Part shown: piece by piece, positions 22,374 through 34,065 of the stretch | How positions within the stretch are numbered: the first letter of the stretch is position 1 | Layout: each line of letters starts with the position of its first letter | Assembly (NCBI RefSeq): GCF_016906535.1 | Contig: NC_057384.1 | Span: 620,001-684,000, forward strand | Reading direction: 5' to 3' | DNA: 64,000 nt | Source of the DNA: Rhizoctonia solani | Lineage: Eukaryota; Basidiomycota; Agaricomycetes; Cantharellales; Ceratobasidiaceae | Program-made: the position numbers and the translations under genes | Notes under the pieces: generated by a model | The model's database searches: none | What the model saw: only the letters and a program-made list of their open reading frames with translations | Told to the model about the DNA's origin: nothing

Positions 22374-23699
22374 GGGTTAGAACTGAGCCAATGTATTAAC
22401 TTCAAAACGATTACTAAGTCTCCGAGGAACGTGAGAAAGATTCGAGGGGAATAACACAATGGGAACCAGCAGCTAAACCACGGTGAGCAAGATGAATTAA
22501 AGATTGGGTAAGGGGGATGAGGTAAATGCTTAAACACCCCGTCACCCAACATAGCCGGCCCCCTCTGACACATTACTTGGATGCCTGACTAATCTCAGCT
22601 CGAGAATATTGATGAACACTGATTTTAGATGATTCACTCACTGGGCCAGGGCCTCCGTTTTCAAGCTCGTCCTGTATCTATATGACGCACACATGATTCC
22701 CTTGCACCCCCCCCCCCCCGATGCATGACCAGGTAGGGCCGAAAGATGAGCAAGTGATGTAAGAGAGTCATGATGCAGACCAGATTTCTCAACACGCAGT
22801 ACGACTCCGGCAAATATCCAACTCGCCATTACACACATAAAACCATCGCCCTCAAACACGAGCTTGATTCCGAGCAGAAGGAAAGGAGGCAATGGCAAGT
22901 ATGACAGTCTGTCAAACTGGAGTGCTATGGCTAACGTTGAAAGGATTTAATGCTCGCTTTGGCAGATGCGATCCATGGATACTCATAAGGGTATGTCCAT
23001 AAACTGCGATGACTTCAACCAAACGCTGAGAGCAATCATATCATAGATGTAGATATCCCGAGTCTGGATACTCCATTCTGCCCCCCCCCCCTCCGGGTAG
23101 CCATCTTACTGATAGTAGAATTAGGAAAGTATCTGAAACCTCGGAAGGTATTGGGAACCTCGGGAGCTCCAGAAATTCTGCTAATGGACCTATGGCCTCG
23201 TGGGTTCTTTATCACAGGTAATATATAGTTCTTAGCTTCCCTTCCGTACAAGGCTCTATGAGTCAAACAGCTTGCAATAGAAATACTATCCTGCTTAGTT
23301 GTTGACTAAGTCCAAAAGTTGCGTTACTGATGATTATGTTTTTTCGAATTACTTTACCCTCCAACTGGCGTCCAATACATATACACTGTACAAGGTTATA
23401 ATGCTGAAAATTAGTGCGTGTGTTTAAGTGAGAATTGAGCTGAAATCAAGGTCAATACATACTGATTTTAGGTATCAATTCTTCTATAGTCTGATTCATG
23501 CTGAGGGAGGCATACTAACATTGTAATTTTCAGACCATATCCTACTGAAAAAAGGGATCTTTTACTGATGTACTGATTTTCAGGATCTTATCACACCACA
23601 GTGTATACGCATCGCATATATCATAATGTTCAGCCACGACAAACACTCTCATAGCTAATGGAAGAAATACACAGGGTTTTACTGACTTAGGACCTCGTC
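22374..23699. other. Intergenic stretch with long C homopolymers, no gene seen
   Basis: Holds a 13-base C run (22707-22719) and an 11-base C run (23081-23091). Short frames in the region show no recognisable domain. Confidence 0.5.
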
Positions 23700-24178
23700 T
23701 CAGGCTGAATCACCGACTATCACCCCAAAGGCGGCAAGTCCGCCCAGCCCTACGCCAAGTTGAGCTGCCCCTGCGGTTGCTCCTAGGGATTGAAGTATAG
23801 CAAACACGCTTCCAGCAGAACAAGGCCCCCATAGGCGATGGATTGCCAAGCCGCTGCTGCCGAACCTGTGCACAATACAATATGTGATAAGATCGATTTC
23901 CAAAGCTGATATGAAGCTTTTACCTGCAGCCACCCCAGCGGGACCGAATCCGAATGTAGCAATCGTAACAGGGACAGCAATAGCTACTCCTGCCCCAACG
24001 GCTGCGGCTATCAAGAGCCTCCTCCAAATATCTGAAACTTGCATGTTAGCGATCGCCTTCGTAGCTTGGCGGAAAGAGACATTGAAGTACGGGGTTGACT
24101 AGCCCAGCTGTAGAACGCGTTCCAAGCGCGCCGAACTGCACGTCCAATAGAACTTAACGCGGCGGATACGTTTCCCAT
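23700..24178 (-). pseudogene. IFI6/IFI27-like membrane protein gene, copy 1, frameshifted
   Basis: An exon ending at 23924 encodes GAGVAIAVPVTIATFGFGPAGVAAG. After a 58-nt intron (23923-23866) the next exon encodes SAAAAWQSIAYGG, then SAGSVFAILQSLGATAG in another frame. One extra G in the five-base run 23826-23830 would make the two parts continuous and give the family block YGG..AGS.FAI.QS.GA. The likely start region (ATG 24178, MGNVSAALSSIGRAV) is also out of frame with the first exon, so a second shift or a missed intron is needed. The hydrophobic Gly/Ala-rich hairpin is the hallmark of the Ifi-6-16 family (small mitochondrial or ER membrane proteins in animals). It is called a pseudogene because of the shifts; assembly error is possible. 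Confidence 0.65.
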
Positions 24179-25418
24179 GGATACCAATAGTATGGTGTAC
24201 GCTGATACGCGGGATGGATGGTGGTAGTGAAAGCAAATGATGGGGTGGGAGTTTCGCCGGAAGGTATCTATCTTTATATCCAGCTAAAAGGGCTCTACTC
24301 ACAAACATATACATTGTTCATACCTGTGTACTCGGGATATACTCAACAACTAGGATATCATCGCTATGAATTAACAAGAAGTCATGTCAACTGGGATTTG
24401 TAGAGATATCCTGGGTTTCAGCCATAACAAAGTTGATATGAGCTCCATAGGTTTGATTCTTCATTCCAAAAGGGCAAAGTATTCTAATTGGGGACTAGCC
24501 ACCCTGTGCCACTTGAAGTTATAGTGATCCAAGGCCTGGATCTGGCAGCGGGGACCTTGCGTAGCTGATCTGCGGTCCATCATACTGTTCTGCCGCGATA
24601 ATCCTTCTTTCAATAAAATCACTCATGATAATAGCACTACACTCTCCTAACAAGTAATTTAAGTTAACGGTGCCTGTTACGGACATAATCGAGAATGAAC
24701 CGGATCAAAGCATGCCAATTTAGAAGAATTCAACAAGATTACCTTTAACATAACGCTATATCAAAGAGTGCAACGTGTAAGGTTACCATATTTGGTTTCA
24801 TGCCTTTCATTTGGGATAGGAAATTGGCGGGCCCGGAATAAGGGAGAATGAGGGCCACTCGCTAGCGCTAATGAGCAAGGAATTAACTCGGGCTTTCAAA
24901 GGGGGGCGTTGTGATCAACCTCTGTGCCCGATGTTCAATTTTGACCGATAACTTCAATTTGATCGCCTGGGGGAGGTGGTACGTGCAGAGCATAAACAAG
25001 TAACAAACGGATCCTAACAAACTCTGTCGAGTGGCCAGTGCACGTGGGTGAGTCACTTCCTGACCATTCCCAAGGACTCCTTCGTCCAGACTTTATTCAG
25101 TGTAATTACACTTCGCGTGAGCTGATCGTACACTATTACTCGTGGAGATACTTAAATTTAGCACACGTGACTTCGCTTATTGATTACGGTCAGCTGAATA
25201 CGGACCGGGAATTCACTGTCGACGTGCGGCCCGGCGATTCCGCTTCGATTTCGTTGGTGGGACCTCACACCTAATCATTAAAATGTTCCAATCTACCCTA
25301 ACTGTCTAAGGACATGGTCCGGAAGGAGACTACCAGGGACGCGCGGGCCCCGGAGCATCCCGTATATAACGTACTGGTACCGGGTCGTAAATCGAGCCAT
25401 TGCATGATCTAGAGAACC
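24179..25418. other. Intergenic stretch, no gene recognised
   Basis: AT-rich, with only short unsupported frames. The last 200 bases are the promoter side of the first esterase gene. Confidence 0.5.
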
Positions 25419-26844
25419 ATGTTGCGTAAATTACTCTCTTCCACAGCTACTCTGTCTAGTCTAGTGTTGGCAGTACCTGCTACGAATAACACAGGTCGTA
25501 ACGACGGGATTCACTTGGCTATCGGTCCTACATGCGGTAAACTGACTTCAACCGGAGACACATCGGACCTCAATGCGGGTCTCTGGGATTTAAAGCGATA
25601 TAAAACAATCGTAAGCTCGTCGAATATTTCTACATGTTCCGTGCTGAGTTAAGTTACAAAGGTCTCATTCGGAGATAGGTAATTCAGACTGAACTAATGT
25701 CGGCACCGTGATCTGACGCTCTGAAAACAAATAGCTTTACTGCCGGAGGTGTGAGAGATGGCTCACCTCTAGCTCCGGCAGTGATCACTCCTCCTTCTCC
25801 AAAAGCCGGTGGCAGGACAACCAATGGGCCAGGTAAGTGGCCTTGTCTCCTCCTTTTTATCTCGCTTACCTCTTTAAAGTGTGGATTGAATACATTGCAA
25901 ATGATACATCCGCACGGTTTATGGATTACGCAGTATGTCACGGTACCGCTATTTATTGAACTGTAGCTAAATAGACGTAGGTTGGTGGTGCGGTTACGAA
26001 CAAAACACTATGGCCAAGTAAGTCAACTGCGAGTGACTTTATCGAACAAGTTGGAATCTTTCTCAGTAAGAGTCCTCCAGCTGCTGTGAATTTGGTACTA
26101 GTACTGAGTGGCGCACCTAGATCAGAGCAACAAATTGGACCCTCTTACGACATTATATACGGTTTACTTTGGCATCAAGTAAATTCTTGCTACGTTCTCG
26201 TTTCTGCTGCTTACCCCTTCTTAGTGACGTTTCAGCCTCACACACGGACGGGGCGGAAAATCTCCCTGCAGCTGCCCAAGCTGTACTTGATCAAATCAAG
26301 CGTCTGTCCGCACCTCCAACTAACGCCCGTTCTTTTCTAGTCACCGACTCTTATGGGAGAGGAAAACGGGAACCTGCCGGAGAGGCCTATAAGAAGAATA
26401 TATTCAATGGTCTTGCTAAACTTCACCATGGTTTGCCGTTCTTGCAAATAGGATATGCCGGTAGGTTGTTTCATAATTGCAGATCGCTTGCGTGAAATAA
26501 AAATATTTAAAGATTTCGGCTATATTTGGGACGCCGTGCTGAACACCTCACCCGGCTATGCGGCGTTTGGGTATAACAGTCCAGGCGCATGTGCACTGAA
26601 CAGCAGCACTATCATCGGAGCTGTGAGCTTTTGGCCTTAATCTATGCATATGTCTTTTTCTTAACGCTGGTTCTAGTGCGACGATCCGGACCATACTTTT
26701 TATTGGATTCCAGGGTAGGTGTATTGAGAATATATGTGAAATTTTAGTCCGCTTACACACATAATTAGGCATCCTTCAAAACAAACCCATCGCATCATGG
26801 GTGACTACGTCGAATTGGCGATGAAAAGGTGCCGAACTTTGTAG
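25419..26844 (+). CDS. Secreted GDSL/SGNH esterase (CE16-like), tandem copy 1
   Basis: Ten exons (25419-25610, 25662-25678, 25735-25832, 25880-25932, 25981-26065, 26121-26178, 26225-26460, 26513-26622, 26677-26714, 26769-26844) join to 320 residues with all phases consistent. A hydrophobic N-terminus (LLSSTATLSSLVLAVPA) is a likely signal peptide. Block I is VSFGDS (Ser about 70) and block III is YFGIND (about 164-169). The last block reads WIPGHPSKQTH, with the His but not the usual Asp three residues before it. Expected activity is hydrolysis of acetyl or acyl esters on wall polysaccharides outside the cell (family inference). The 17-nt exon 2 carries the catalytic motif. It is paired with the next gene. 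Confidence 0.88.
25662..25678 (+). other. 17-nt microexon carrying the GDS motif (esterase copy 1)
   Basis: Sequence GTCTCATTCGGAGATAG is flanked by AG and GT. The catalytic Ser codon is split AG/C over the following intron. Confidence 0.85.
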
Positions 26845-27049
26845 CGTTCTCCGGGATGCGCAAGCAATGCATACGATCGCTGTAAACATAAACAGAACAA
26901 ATTTATATCAACTACTGTAACGCAACGTTTTAACCAAGAAATTCCCAAGGATTTTCCTTTCCAAAACGGCCCGGGCCTCCCGTCCATGCTTAGTATAAGT
27001 ACGTACATGAAGTCAAGAATGATCCACTGCCCCCCACCCATAAGGAACC

Positions 27050-28505
27050 ATGGTCATTTCTCTCTCCAAACTATATCTCGTGACCCTACTCTTCGCTCCT
27101 GGTTCAAGAGCAGAGAGAAATGACGGGATCAAGTTAGTTATTGGTCCTACATGTGGGAAACTCACTCCCACGGGTAACGTGACGGACGTAAACAGCGGAT
27201 TACTTGATATAAAAAACTATAAAACTATAGTAAGTTTTGAACATTTTTACATATCATTTGCTTCTAACTTTGAGTATTGCTAGGTCTCATTTGGCGATAG
27301 GTAAACTGTCAAAGCTGAATAGCTGGGATTTGGTATCTAAATCGATGTACTGTTTCTAGCTATACTGCCGGCGGGGTCAGAGACGGTTCACCTCTGGCCC
27401 CTCCAGTAATTACCCCTCCGTCTCCCAAGGCAGGGGGGAGAACAACAAACGGGCCCGGTTGGTACTAATTAAAAATCAGAATACACTCATAATTCATCAA
27501 TATACTCCTAGTGTGGATAGAGAACATTGCCAATGACGTAGGAGCAAGGTTCATGGACTATGCAGTGAGTGTTATCCGATTTTTGGACAGCTGAGGATGG
27601 AGGAAACAATATATTTCTAGGTCGCAGGAGCTGTGACAGATAAGACGTTGTGGCCTAGCAAAGCCAGCAGTTGGGATTTTGTCCAAGAGGCTGATATCTT
27701 TTTGAGTGAGTGATAACAAAGAATTTGTATTCAAAGCTAGATACTCATGCATATCTTGGCTCGGTAGGCCAAAACAACTCATTGGATCCTTCAACTACTC
27801 TATACACCGTCTATTTCGGAATCAAGTGAGCATATAAATGGGCTGCCCATACTAGGTCATAATTTTTCGTAAATTAGCGATGTCTCGGGTTCCCGCAAGG
27901 ACGGACCGGCCAATCTTCCCAGGGCTGCCCAAGTCATCCTGGACAAGATCGAGCTACTCTCGAGACCACCCACAAATGCACGATCGTTCTTGCTTACTGA
28001 TTCATATGGATATGGATCTCATGAAGCTCCTGGAGATGCATTCAAAAAGAAGGTTTTTAACGGAATTGCGGAAATGAAAACTCGAGTCCCGAGTTTGAAG
28101 TTCGCCTTTGTAGGTAAGGGGGAATTGAAAAACGCAAGTACTCCATTTCATACTCTACCTCTAGATTTTGCTTATTTATGGGATGCTGTTCGTGGGAAAA
28201 GTCCCGGGTATGCAGCCTTTGGGTATACGAGCATTGGGTCGTGTACCCTGAATAGCAGCACCATAGATGGCGCCGTGAGCACTCATTCGACCTACGATAA
28301 CACCATATACTGATACTCTAAACCCCTCTTACTATTCAGTGCAATGACCCTGATCACACATTTTATTGGATTCCAAAGTAGGTGCCAGCAAAGACACGTA
28401 AGTGAATGCTCTGACACTGGTACGGCATCATGCAGCCATCCATCCAAGCAAACCCATAGGATCATGGCGGACTATGTGGAAAGAGCTCTCGAAAAATGCC
28501 ACTGA
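27050..28505 (+). CDS. Secreted GDSL/SGNH esterase (CE16-like), tandem copy 2
   Basis: Ten exons (27050-27229, 27284-27300, 27360-27457, 27512-27564, 27621-27705, 27768-27825, 27878-28113, 28165-28274, 28340-28377, 28436-28505) give 314 residues. Exons 2 to 9 have exactly the same lengths as in copy 1 (17, 98, 53, 85, 58, 236, 110, 38). A signal-peptide-like start (SLSKLYLVTLLFAPGSRA) is followed by VSFGDS (Ser about 66), YFGIND and WIPNHPSKQTH. As in copy 1 the Asp of the usual DxxH is absent. The two genes clearly arose by tandem duplication and have diverged well beyond synonymous change, so both were probably kept. Start chosen as the first Met of the hydrophobic leader. Confidence 0.9.
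27284..27300 (+). other. 17-nt microexon carrying the GDS motif (esterase copy 2)
   Basis: Sequence GTCTCATTTGGCGATAG lies between TAG and GTAAAC. It has the same length and phase as in copy 1. Confidence 0.87.
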
Positions 28506-30263
28506 TTGAGGTTAACTGACAAAGCCAGCAGATTGGTTACAATGAATTAGTCATCGGACATAGTCCGACCTGCGTTTAGTGAATATTCACCGTGCTCTGT
28601 AGTGACAAAATAAAGCAACCACAACTCGTTCTACTCTTACAACACTTCTCTAAGTTGTCTTTGGGTTCAAGTAGGCAAAGTTCGATTTATCTGAAACCCC
28701 CTGTTCGGCACATGTACGCGCTAAACCCGTGACATTTACGGACTTCTTCGCCACTAGCAGAGTAACATCCAACTTAAAAGGCCCTAGTAACGTGTCTGGC
28801 TAGCGTCACAACTTGAAAATTCTATCCATCGGTACGCTTGTAAAAACCCAAGACAACTAGACTCTCCTTTACATAGATATCAGGTCCAAGAGACAACCGC
28901 CCGCATGTACGGGTATCAACAACCTTTTTCCCGAAGGAAATTGAGGGTCACTGGGCGACGGCCATCATGGAGCCCGCATCGAAAAATCAGTAAATAGTTC
29001 AGAAGTTGATATTGACGTAGGCACTTATGCATCACAACAAAGGACACTGATTTGACTAAGGCACAGAGGTCGAACCTTGAAATGCGGTGAGATTTGAAGT
29101 ATTCGGGTCGAGATACGTCTACTAGTCCGCCAATGCAGTTAGATTAGCAATCATACTTGCTTGTAAGAGGTTAATAGTTCATCTTCACGGGCGACTATCG
29201 CATATCGCACTGGACATGAGAAGCCGCGCGATAAGCTATACCTAGGCCTCTAATAGATCAGATACTAACCCGTAACTAATGGGTTAATATGGTCCGATTT
29301 CGCATGCTGATTGACACGTTTTGGCACAAAGCAAGGCTTAACATATGGCACCTGAAGTGTCACGTACCCCGAGCAATAGGATAAGTCTTCCCGGTTAGAT
29401 TGAAACTGTGAAACCTGCCTTGTTGACTATAAGCCTGACGATAAAGCCAGGGCAAGATAAATGAAAGTAACGTCCATTAACGCAAACTACCTCTGTACCA
29501 GCCTGCGCAGAAATGAACTCATTCCTAAACATGACCCCCCTCCCGGATAGATGAATTTAGGTAACGTCAACCCTAGAATATACGCGGCTAATCATACTCG
29601 GAACTTGTACTTGGCCTAGACTCCCCCACGTCGGCATTCAACCTTAACCATAACTCGGCGATTCGACATCCAAAAGCCGAAATAACTATGTATCTCAAAA
29701 CATGTAAGTTAGGAATTTGCTGATGACGACAGTTCATCAGGTACATTGATCCAACATCAACCGCCGGTTCCACAAAGGATCAAATCATATGCGAACACAC
29801 CTTAACCAAGTTACTGGGTCCAAAATTGGCAGTTGTATACATTCTACTCGGCCCGGATGTCCAACATTTTCGTGTCAGTACACCCGGATCAATTGGCACT
29901 GGTTCAATACCCTTCCTAGCCCCTCGAAATTCAGGGTGCGCGAATTAATTGCCGCGGTGGACAAAGCTAGTCGTTCCTAAATGCCTTCGGCGCCTTCTTC
30001 AGAAGCAATGAGCCGGTGGGAAAGAAATCAAATGATTTGTTGGCTTAACATGTACTAGCTGGGAATATGTTTCCTTTGTGCTGTCGGTCCTGTCGTTTTA
30101 CACCGACAGAGGTGGAAAGTATAAGATGAGGGCATGAACTGACCGATACAGCAAGATAGTATCAAGCAACCTACCTGACTTCAACCTCTCATCCACATAT
30201 CTATCTACCCAACCACCTGCCTCCTTGGCTGCACATTCATTAACCAATACATAACCTATACAA
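28506..30263. other. 1.8-kb stretch without a recognisable gene
   Basis: No domain, exon chain, LTR or RNA gene was recognised. Base composition is AT-rich and frames are short, so it may be decayed repeat sequence. Confidence 0.5.
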
Positions 30264-30395
30264 ATGGATTTCGTCTTTACTCTCGCGTCTCTACTCCCAT
30301 TCGCCTCCTCTACTGGAGCAGTTGAGGACTCAACAGAACGTGATGATTGCCCCAAAGACTTTGGCCAAAACTACAACTACTGTGTTGTTGCGTAA
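30264..30395 (+). CDS. Possible 43-residue secreted peptide
   Basis: The frame starts MDFVFTLASLLPFASSTGA, a good signal-peptide pattern with likely cleavage after TGA or nearby. A short mature part follows, acidic at first (VEDSTERDD) and then CPKDFGQNYNYC with two cysteines, then TAA at 30393-30395. A CT-rich leader with TATCTATCTACC precedes it. There is no homologue I can name. It could be a small secreted effector-like peptide, the first exon of a longer gene, or chance. Confidence 0.35.
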   Translation: MDFVFTLASLLPFASSTGAVEDSTERDDCPKDFGQNYNYCVVA

Positions 30396-31810
30396 TCCTT
30401 GTACACTGTCGACCAGTGTTCGTCTATGTAAGCCTGTGTCCCCTACGTGGTGCATACAACCACTAACTCAGACTCCAGAAACATGTCCATAAACACTGCT
30501 ACACTTCTTTGCGGCTATTTTCTTCGATGCTATTATTGTTTCGTTTTCGTTTTTTCTCGTTTTGTAAATGTTGCATGCCTCGGGATACTTGGGTTTAACT
30601 GGGACTACATCCGTCATTCGAATTCGAGTTGAAGTTATTTGGTAATGCTTTGCACAGTTTGCAAAGCTTCTCAAGTATTTGTGGATCTTTTAGAAGAGCG
30701 GAAAGCCTATACATGATAAAGATCGCTTATTTAACACCCCTGAAGAATATTCCATGATTCAGTGGACATGCTTTCTTGGACATGAGGTTCTGTCACTATT
30801 TAAGTATTTCCAGGGACTGCTGCAACTCATTGGTTGACCGAACATAGTGATACCGTAGCCACTATGTAAGCGGATGTAATGGGTTGATAGTAGCCCCGAT
30901 TCTAGGTACGATGTTGTTGTCTTGCTTAACGAATGGCCGAGACTCCGGTTAAGCACCGGAGTGACCGTGCGTTCGGATAGTAAAGAGCAAGAAGTTTGGG
31001 AACTTGGGATGTGCATGTGCTTGACATTGGCCCACCAGCCATTCGAATTTTCGGTCATATCAAATTCCTATCTGCTTTGTTGCTACTCCCTATCCGCGGC
31101 AGACGCGGACCGGATGTAACAACACCACATGCTGAAGGCTTGCTTGAGTCTTGTGGTGCCTTGTTCGTATTTTTGTTTAACTACATACATGATAAATCTT
31201 TTGGTCTTTCACTCGCAGCAGCCCGACAATTCTGTCCGCTTGAAGCCACATATCTCATACTGGGATATCTGACTCCCTTACTCGGTTGAATTCTCGGGCG
31301 TTTTGGACATGACCCTGTCGAGGCGTCGGGCTCATTTCTATTCCACGGTTGCACTTGCAGTGGTAAACATTCCGATGGCCAGTAAAGGGACACCCCTAAG
31401 ACCTGGGCCCGCTGGTTATCCCCGGAGTTCACCCCCTTTCTAATGTGTTTGATGGAGCATTTGGTTCCTCAAAGTTTCTGTGGGAAGTCGTTGATATGAA
31501 AAGGCTCGGATACCTTCATATATGCGGATGATGAAAAATTCCATCGACTGGTTCTCTGAAGTACAGTGACCCCCGAACATGTGGACACTAGTTGGTTCGG
31601 GTACATGAACGGTACATGACGTGCGTTTCCACCCGAGTTAACACATGTTCCTATGAAAGAACCTTCATCTACCATTTCAAATAACCTCGACAGACCCTAC
31701 GTTCGGCGCTTGTTACGCAGTTAGACCAAGGTGTGTGGCTATGCTACGGATAGCCACCACCCGACAACCACATCAACGGAGGTCAAACAACTGGAAATTA
31801 TTAGCAAGAA
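30396..31810. other. Intergenic stretch, no gene recognised
   Basis: Only short frames without domains. The right end is the promoter side of the IFI6/IFI27-like copy 2. Confidence 0.5.
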
Positions 31811-32610
31811 ATGGCGCCTGTTTTGCCCGAATTATTTTCCCAAGCCGTATACAGTTTCAAGAGCTACGATTGGTCATCGGAGGCCTTGAATGCATCTGAG
31901 AAACTAGCACAAGTGGCTTCCGACTCGAATGTTTTATCCGGTGAGTCCCATCTTTGCGAGCCTCATCAAAGGACTAAACTGATTTCTGTAAAAAAAACAG
32001 CCGCCTGGGCATGGCTGTTGGGCGTGTTTGCTTCTATTGGGGCATTTTTTGCAACCAGTTGGCAGTATGTTGGTGCTAGTGGTAAGTGATTGACTACATT
32101 CCCCACAACGATCCACAGGTTTACTAACTCGACCCGTAGAAGTAAGCAAGGAACATATATGGGAATGGTTCACTGCCTCATGGCAGAGCCTGTCTGAGTT
32201 CTTGTTGCGCCCTGGTACGCTTTCGTCGTTTACGTCTACGCCCCTCGAGCTCATCTGGCTTTCATTTAGATGCTCGCAATGCCATTATCGTGTGGTTCGT
32301 TGTATTCTGGATCTGCGTTCTCATTCCTCTGGCCCTTGGATTTGGCCCTGTTGGTGTAATTGGAGGTGCGTCCATACGATCAAGGGATCCATTTCTCCTC
32401 ACATGGCTCATGGTTTCCTTTCGCCTTTCAGGTTCGCTTGCAGCATGGTTTCAGTCTGTGATTTATGGAGCTTTCACTCCGGCTGGGGGGTTCTTCGCAG
32501 TAATGACATCTGTTGGGATGATGGGTGTTGCTTGCCCGCCAGTAGCCGTACCCTCGATGATTATAGCTTCCTTGGCTGCATGGATCACTTGGTCAATGTC
32601 TAGCACATAG
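31811..32610 (+). CDS. IFI6/IFI27-like membrane protein, copy 2
   Basis: Five exons (31811-31940, 32001-32081, 32140-32214, 32270-32365, 32432-32610) join to 186 residues, all GT-AG and in phase. Segments: a soluble N-terminus, a hydrophobic segment WLLGVFASIGAFFATSW, an amphipathic stretch (EHIWEWFTASWQSLSEFLL), then the family core VFWICVLIPLALGFGPVGVIGG, SLAAWFQSVIYGAFTPAGG and FFAVMTSVGMMGVACPP, with a final TM end. The Gly/Ala-rich hydrophobic hairpin with GFGPVGVIGG then S.AAW.QS..YG is the Ifi-6-16 pattern. Animal members sit in mitochondria or ER and affect apoptosis and antiviral state. No fungal role is established to my knowledge. It is the best preserved copy and has an extra N-terminal TM. 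Confidence 0.82.
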
Positions 32611-32891
32611 CAATAGAGGATACGTGTCATGGGCTCGTACAGCACTCCGATATGTAGAACTGTAACTCGTATGTCCCAAGTTTGGGTCAAGGTGACCTAT
32701 GTGTCAATCGTTACTCAAGTGTAATACGATTCAATCTACACCTGAAACTTTCCAAATCAAGGTAACATTAGTGCGCGTGTTTCGGATGACCAACTAAACA
32801 TGCCTCGAGGCTAGGGTTTTATAACCACGCGTTCTGGGCACAACTCTACGGCCACTGACCCCCGTTACGATCAACTCACCCTCTTTTTCTA

Positions 32892-33616
32892 ATGTCCAAC
32901 TACACCTGGTACGTTTTCGTGGACGACCTGTCGTTGTGGTTACAAACCAACCTCAAGGACGGTCACCAACCGGATTGGAATGGTCAGTGTATGTATTGGA
33001 AAGAGTTTGCGCGTCCGAACTAACCCCATCTCATTTGTAGAATTCTTGAATGTGGTTCGCCCCGCAAAGGCGCTCCTTTCAGACAGAGCACACAATGGTT
33101 CGTAGACCCTATGTGAACTCGCACGCAAGGTTGCTCATTCAGGCTGAATCAGCTGTCGAGAAGTTCGGCGAGGTTGCGCTCTCTGTCCAAGATCATTGGA
33201 ACTTTGTCAACGATGAGAATCGCATGACGCCTCGTAAGTTGCTTTTGGCCGAATCTGGGAGTTGCGGTGGTTGCTTATGCCCATCCTCAAAGGGGCGCGA
33301 GCATAACACGTGCTTGGCTAATGGCGTTTGTATATCTTTGTACGCACCGATGATCCTGCTGCGCAGGAAAGGTGCCATGAAGGGTAACGTGGTATCATAT
33401 TTTATTCACCGCATGCTTTGACCCGGCGAACATTTACTAGGCGGTATCGCTGCCTTTGTCCAATCAACGCTCTACGGCGGGTTTACCCCCGCTGGAAGCA
33501 TTTTTGCGACCATGACCACTATCGGAACGCTAGGGCGTGAATCTCCATTGGCAATTGCTGGCGCAACTGCCGTTGCGTCCGCGATCGCTGGGGGGATGTA
33601 CTTGGCCACCAACTAG
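32892..33616 (+). CDS. IFI6/IFI27-like membrane protein, copy 3 (middle exon uncertain)
   Basis: Exons 32892-32982, 33041-33101, 33130-33233 and 33441-33616 are well supported. They encode MSNYTWYVFVDDLSLWLQ, FLNVVRPAKALLSDR, LLIQAESAVEKFGEVALSVQ and then the family core GGIAAFVQSTLYGGFTPAGS, IFATMTTIGTLG and a final Ala/Gly-rich TM. The stretch 33234-33385 should supply the segment before GG. It is open in frame as a Cys-rich piece ending LRRKGAMKG, unlike the hydrophobic GFGPxGVxGG of the other copies, so either it has diverged or an intron is hidden. It lies 281 bp after copy 2 on the same strand, consistent with tandem duplication. Confidence 0.65.
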
Positions 33617-34065
33617 GGCTATCTCTAACCGAACTAACGAAATAAAATATGGGATGGGCTTACTGGGGAAGCTTGCACCTGTTACGACCATTTACGATTA
33701 TTTAAAGCTACGGACTCTAGGAGATGTCGTATGTTGCCTGAACATTTGTAGACATTTTGTGTTAATGAGAGCGCCTCTTCGAGCTCAAATGGGCTGGTCG
33801 AGGTGCTACTGGAAATTCATAAGTTTGATGGAGGTTAGGGTGTATGCGATTGTGAGACCACTGGCCTCTGTCCACATATACATGATTCCGCAAAGAATGA
33901 TTCATATCAATATTTGCTCGCTCTCAGGACCAATAATTGTGTAAGAATATCAATTGTTGTTGCACCAATCCTTCAAGACAATCGTATGCATGCCAGTACT
34001 GTACACCTAAACACCACAACAGCAATAAAAACAAGGCGGATATCAAGACACAAACTCGTCATCGG
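33617..34065. other. Intergenic stretch between convergent genes
   Basis: 449 bp between the stops of the IFI6/IFI27-like copy 3 (plus) and La (minus). Nothing else was seen. Confidence 0.5.

Noticed and set aside
25038..25274. 78-codon frame upstream of the esterase pair
   Set aside because: No signal peptide, domain or splice partner, and no similarity to the neighbouring genes.
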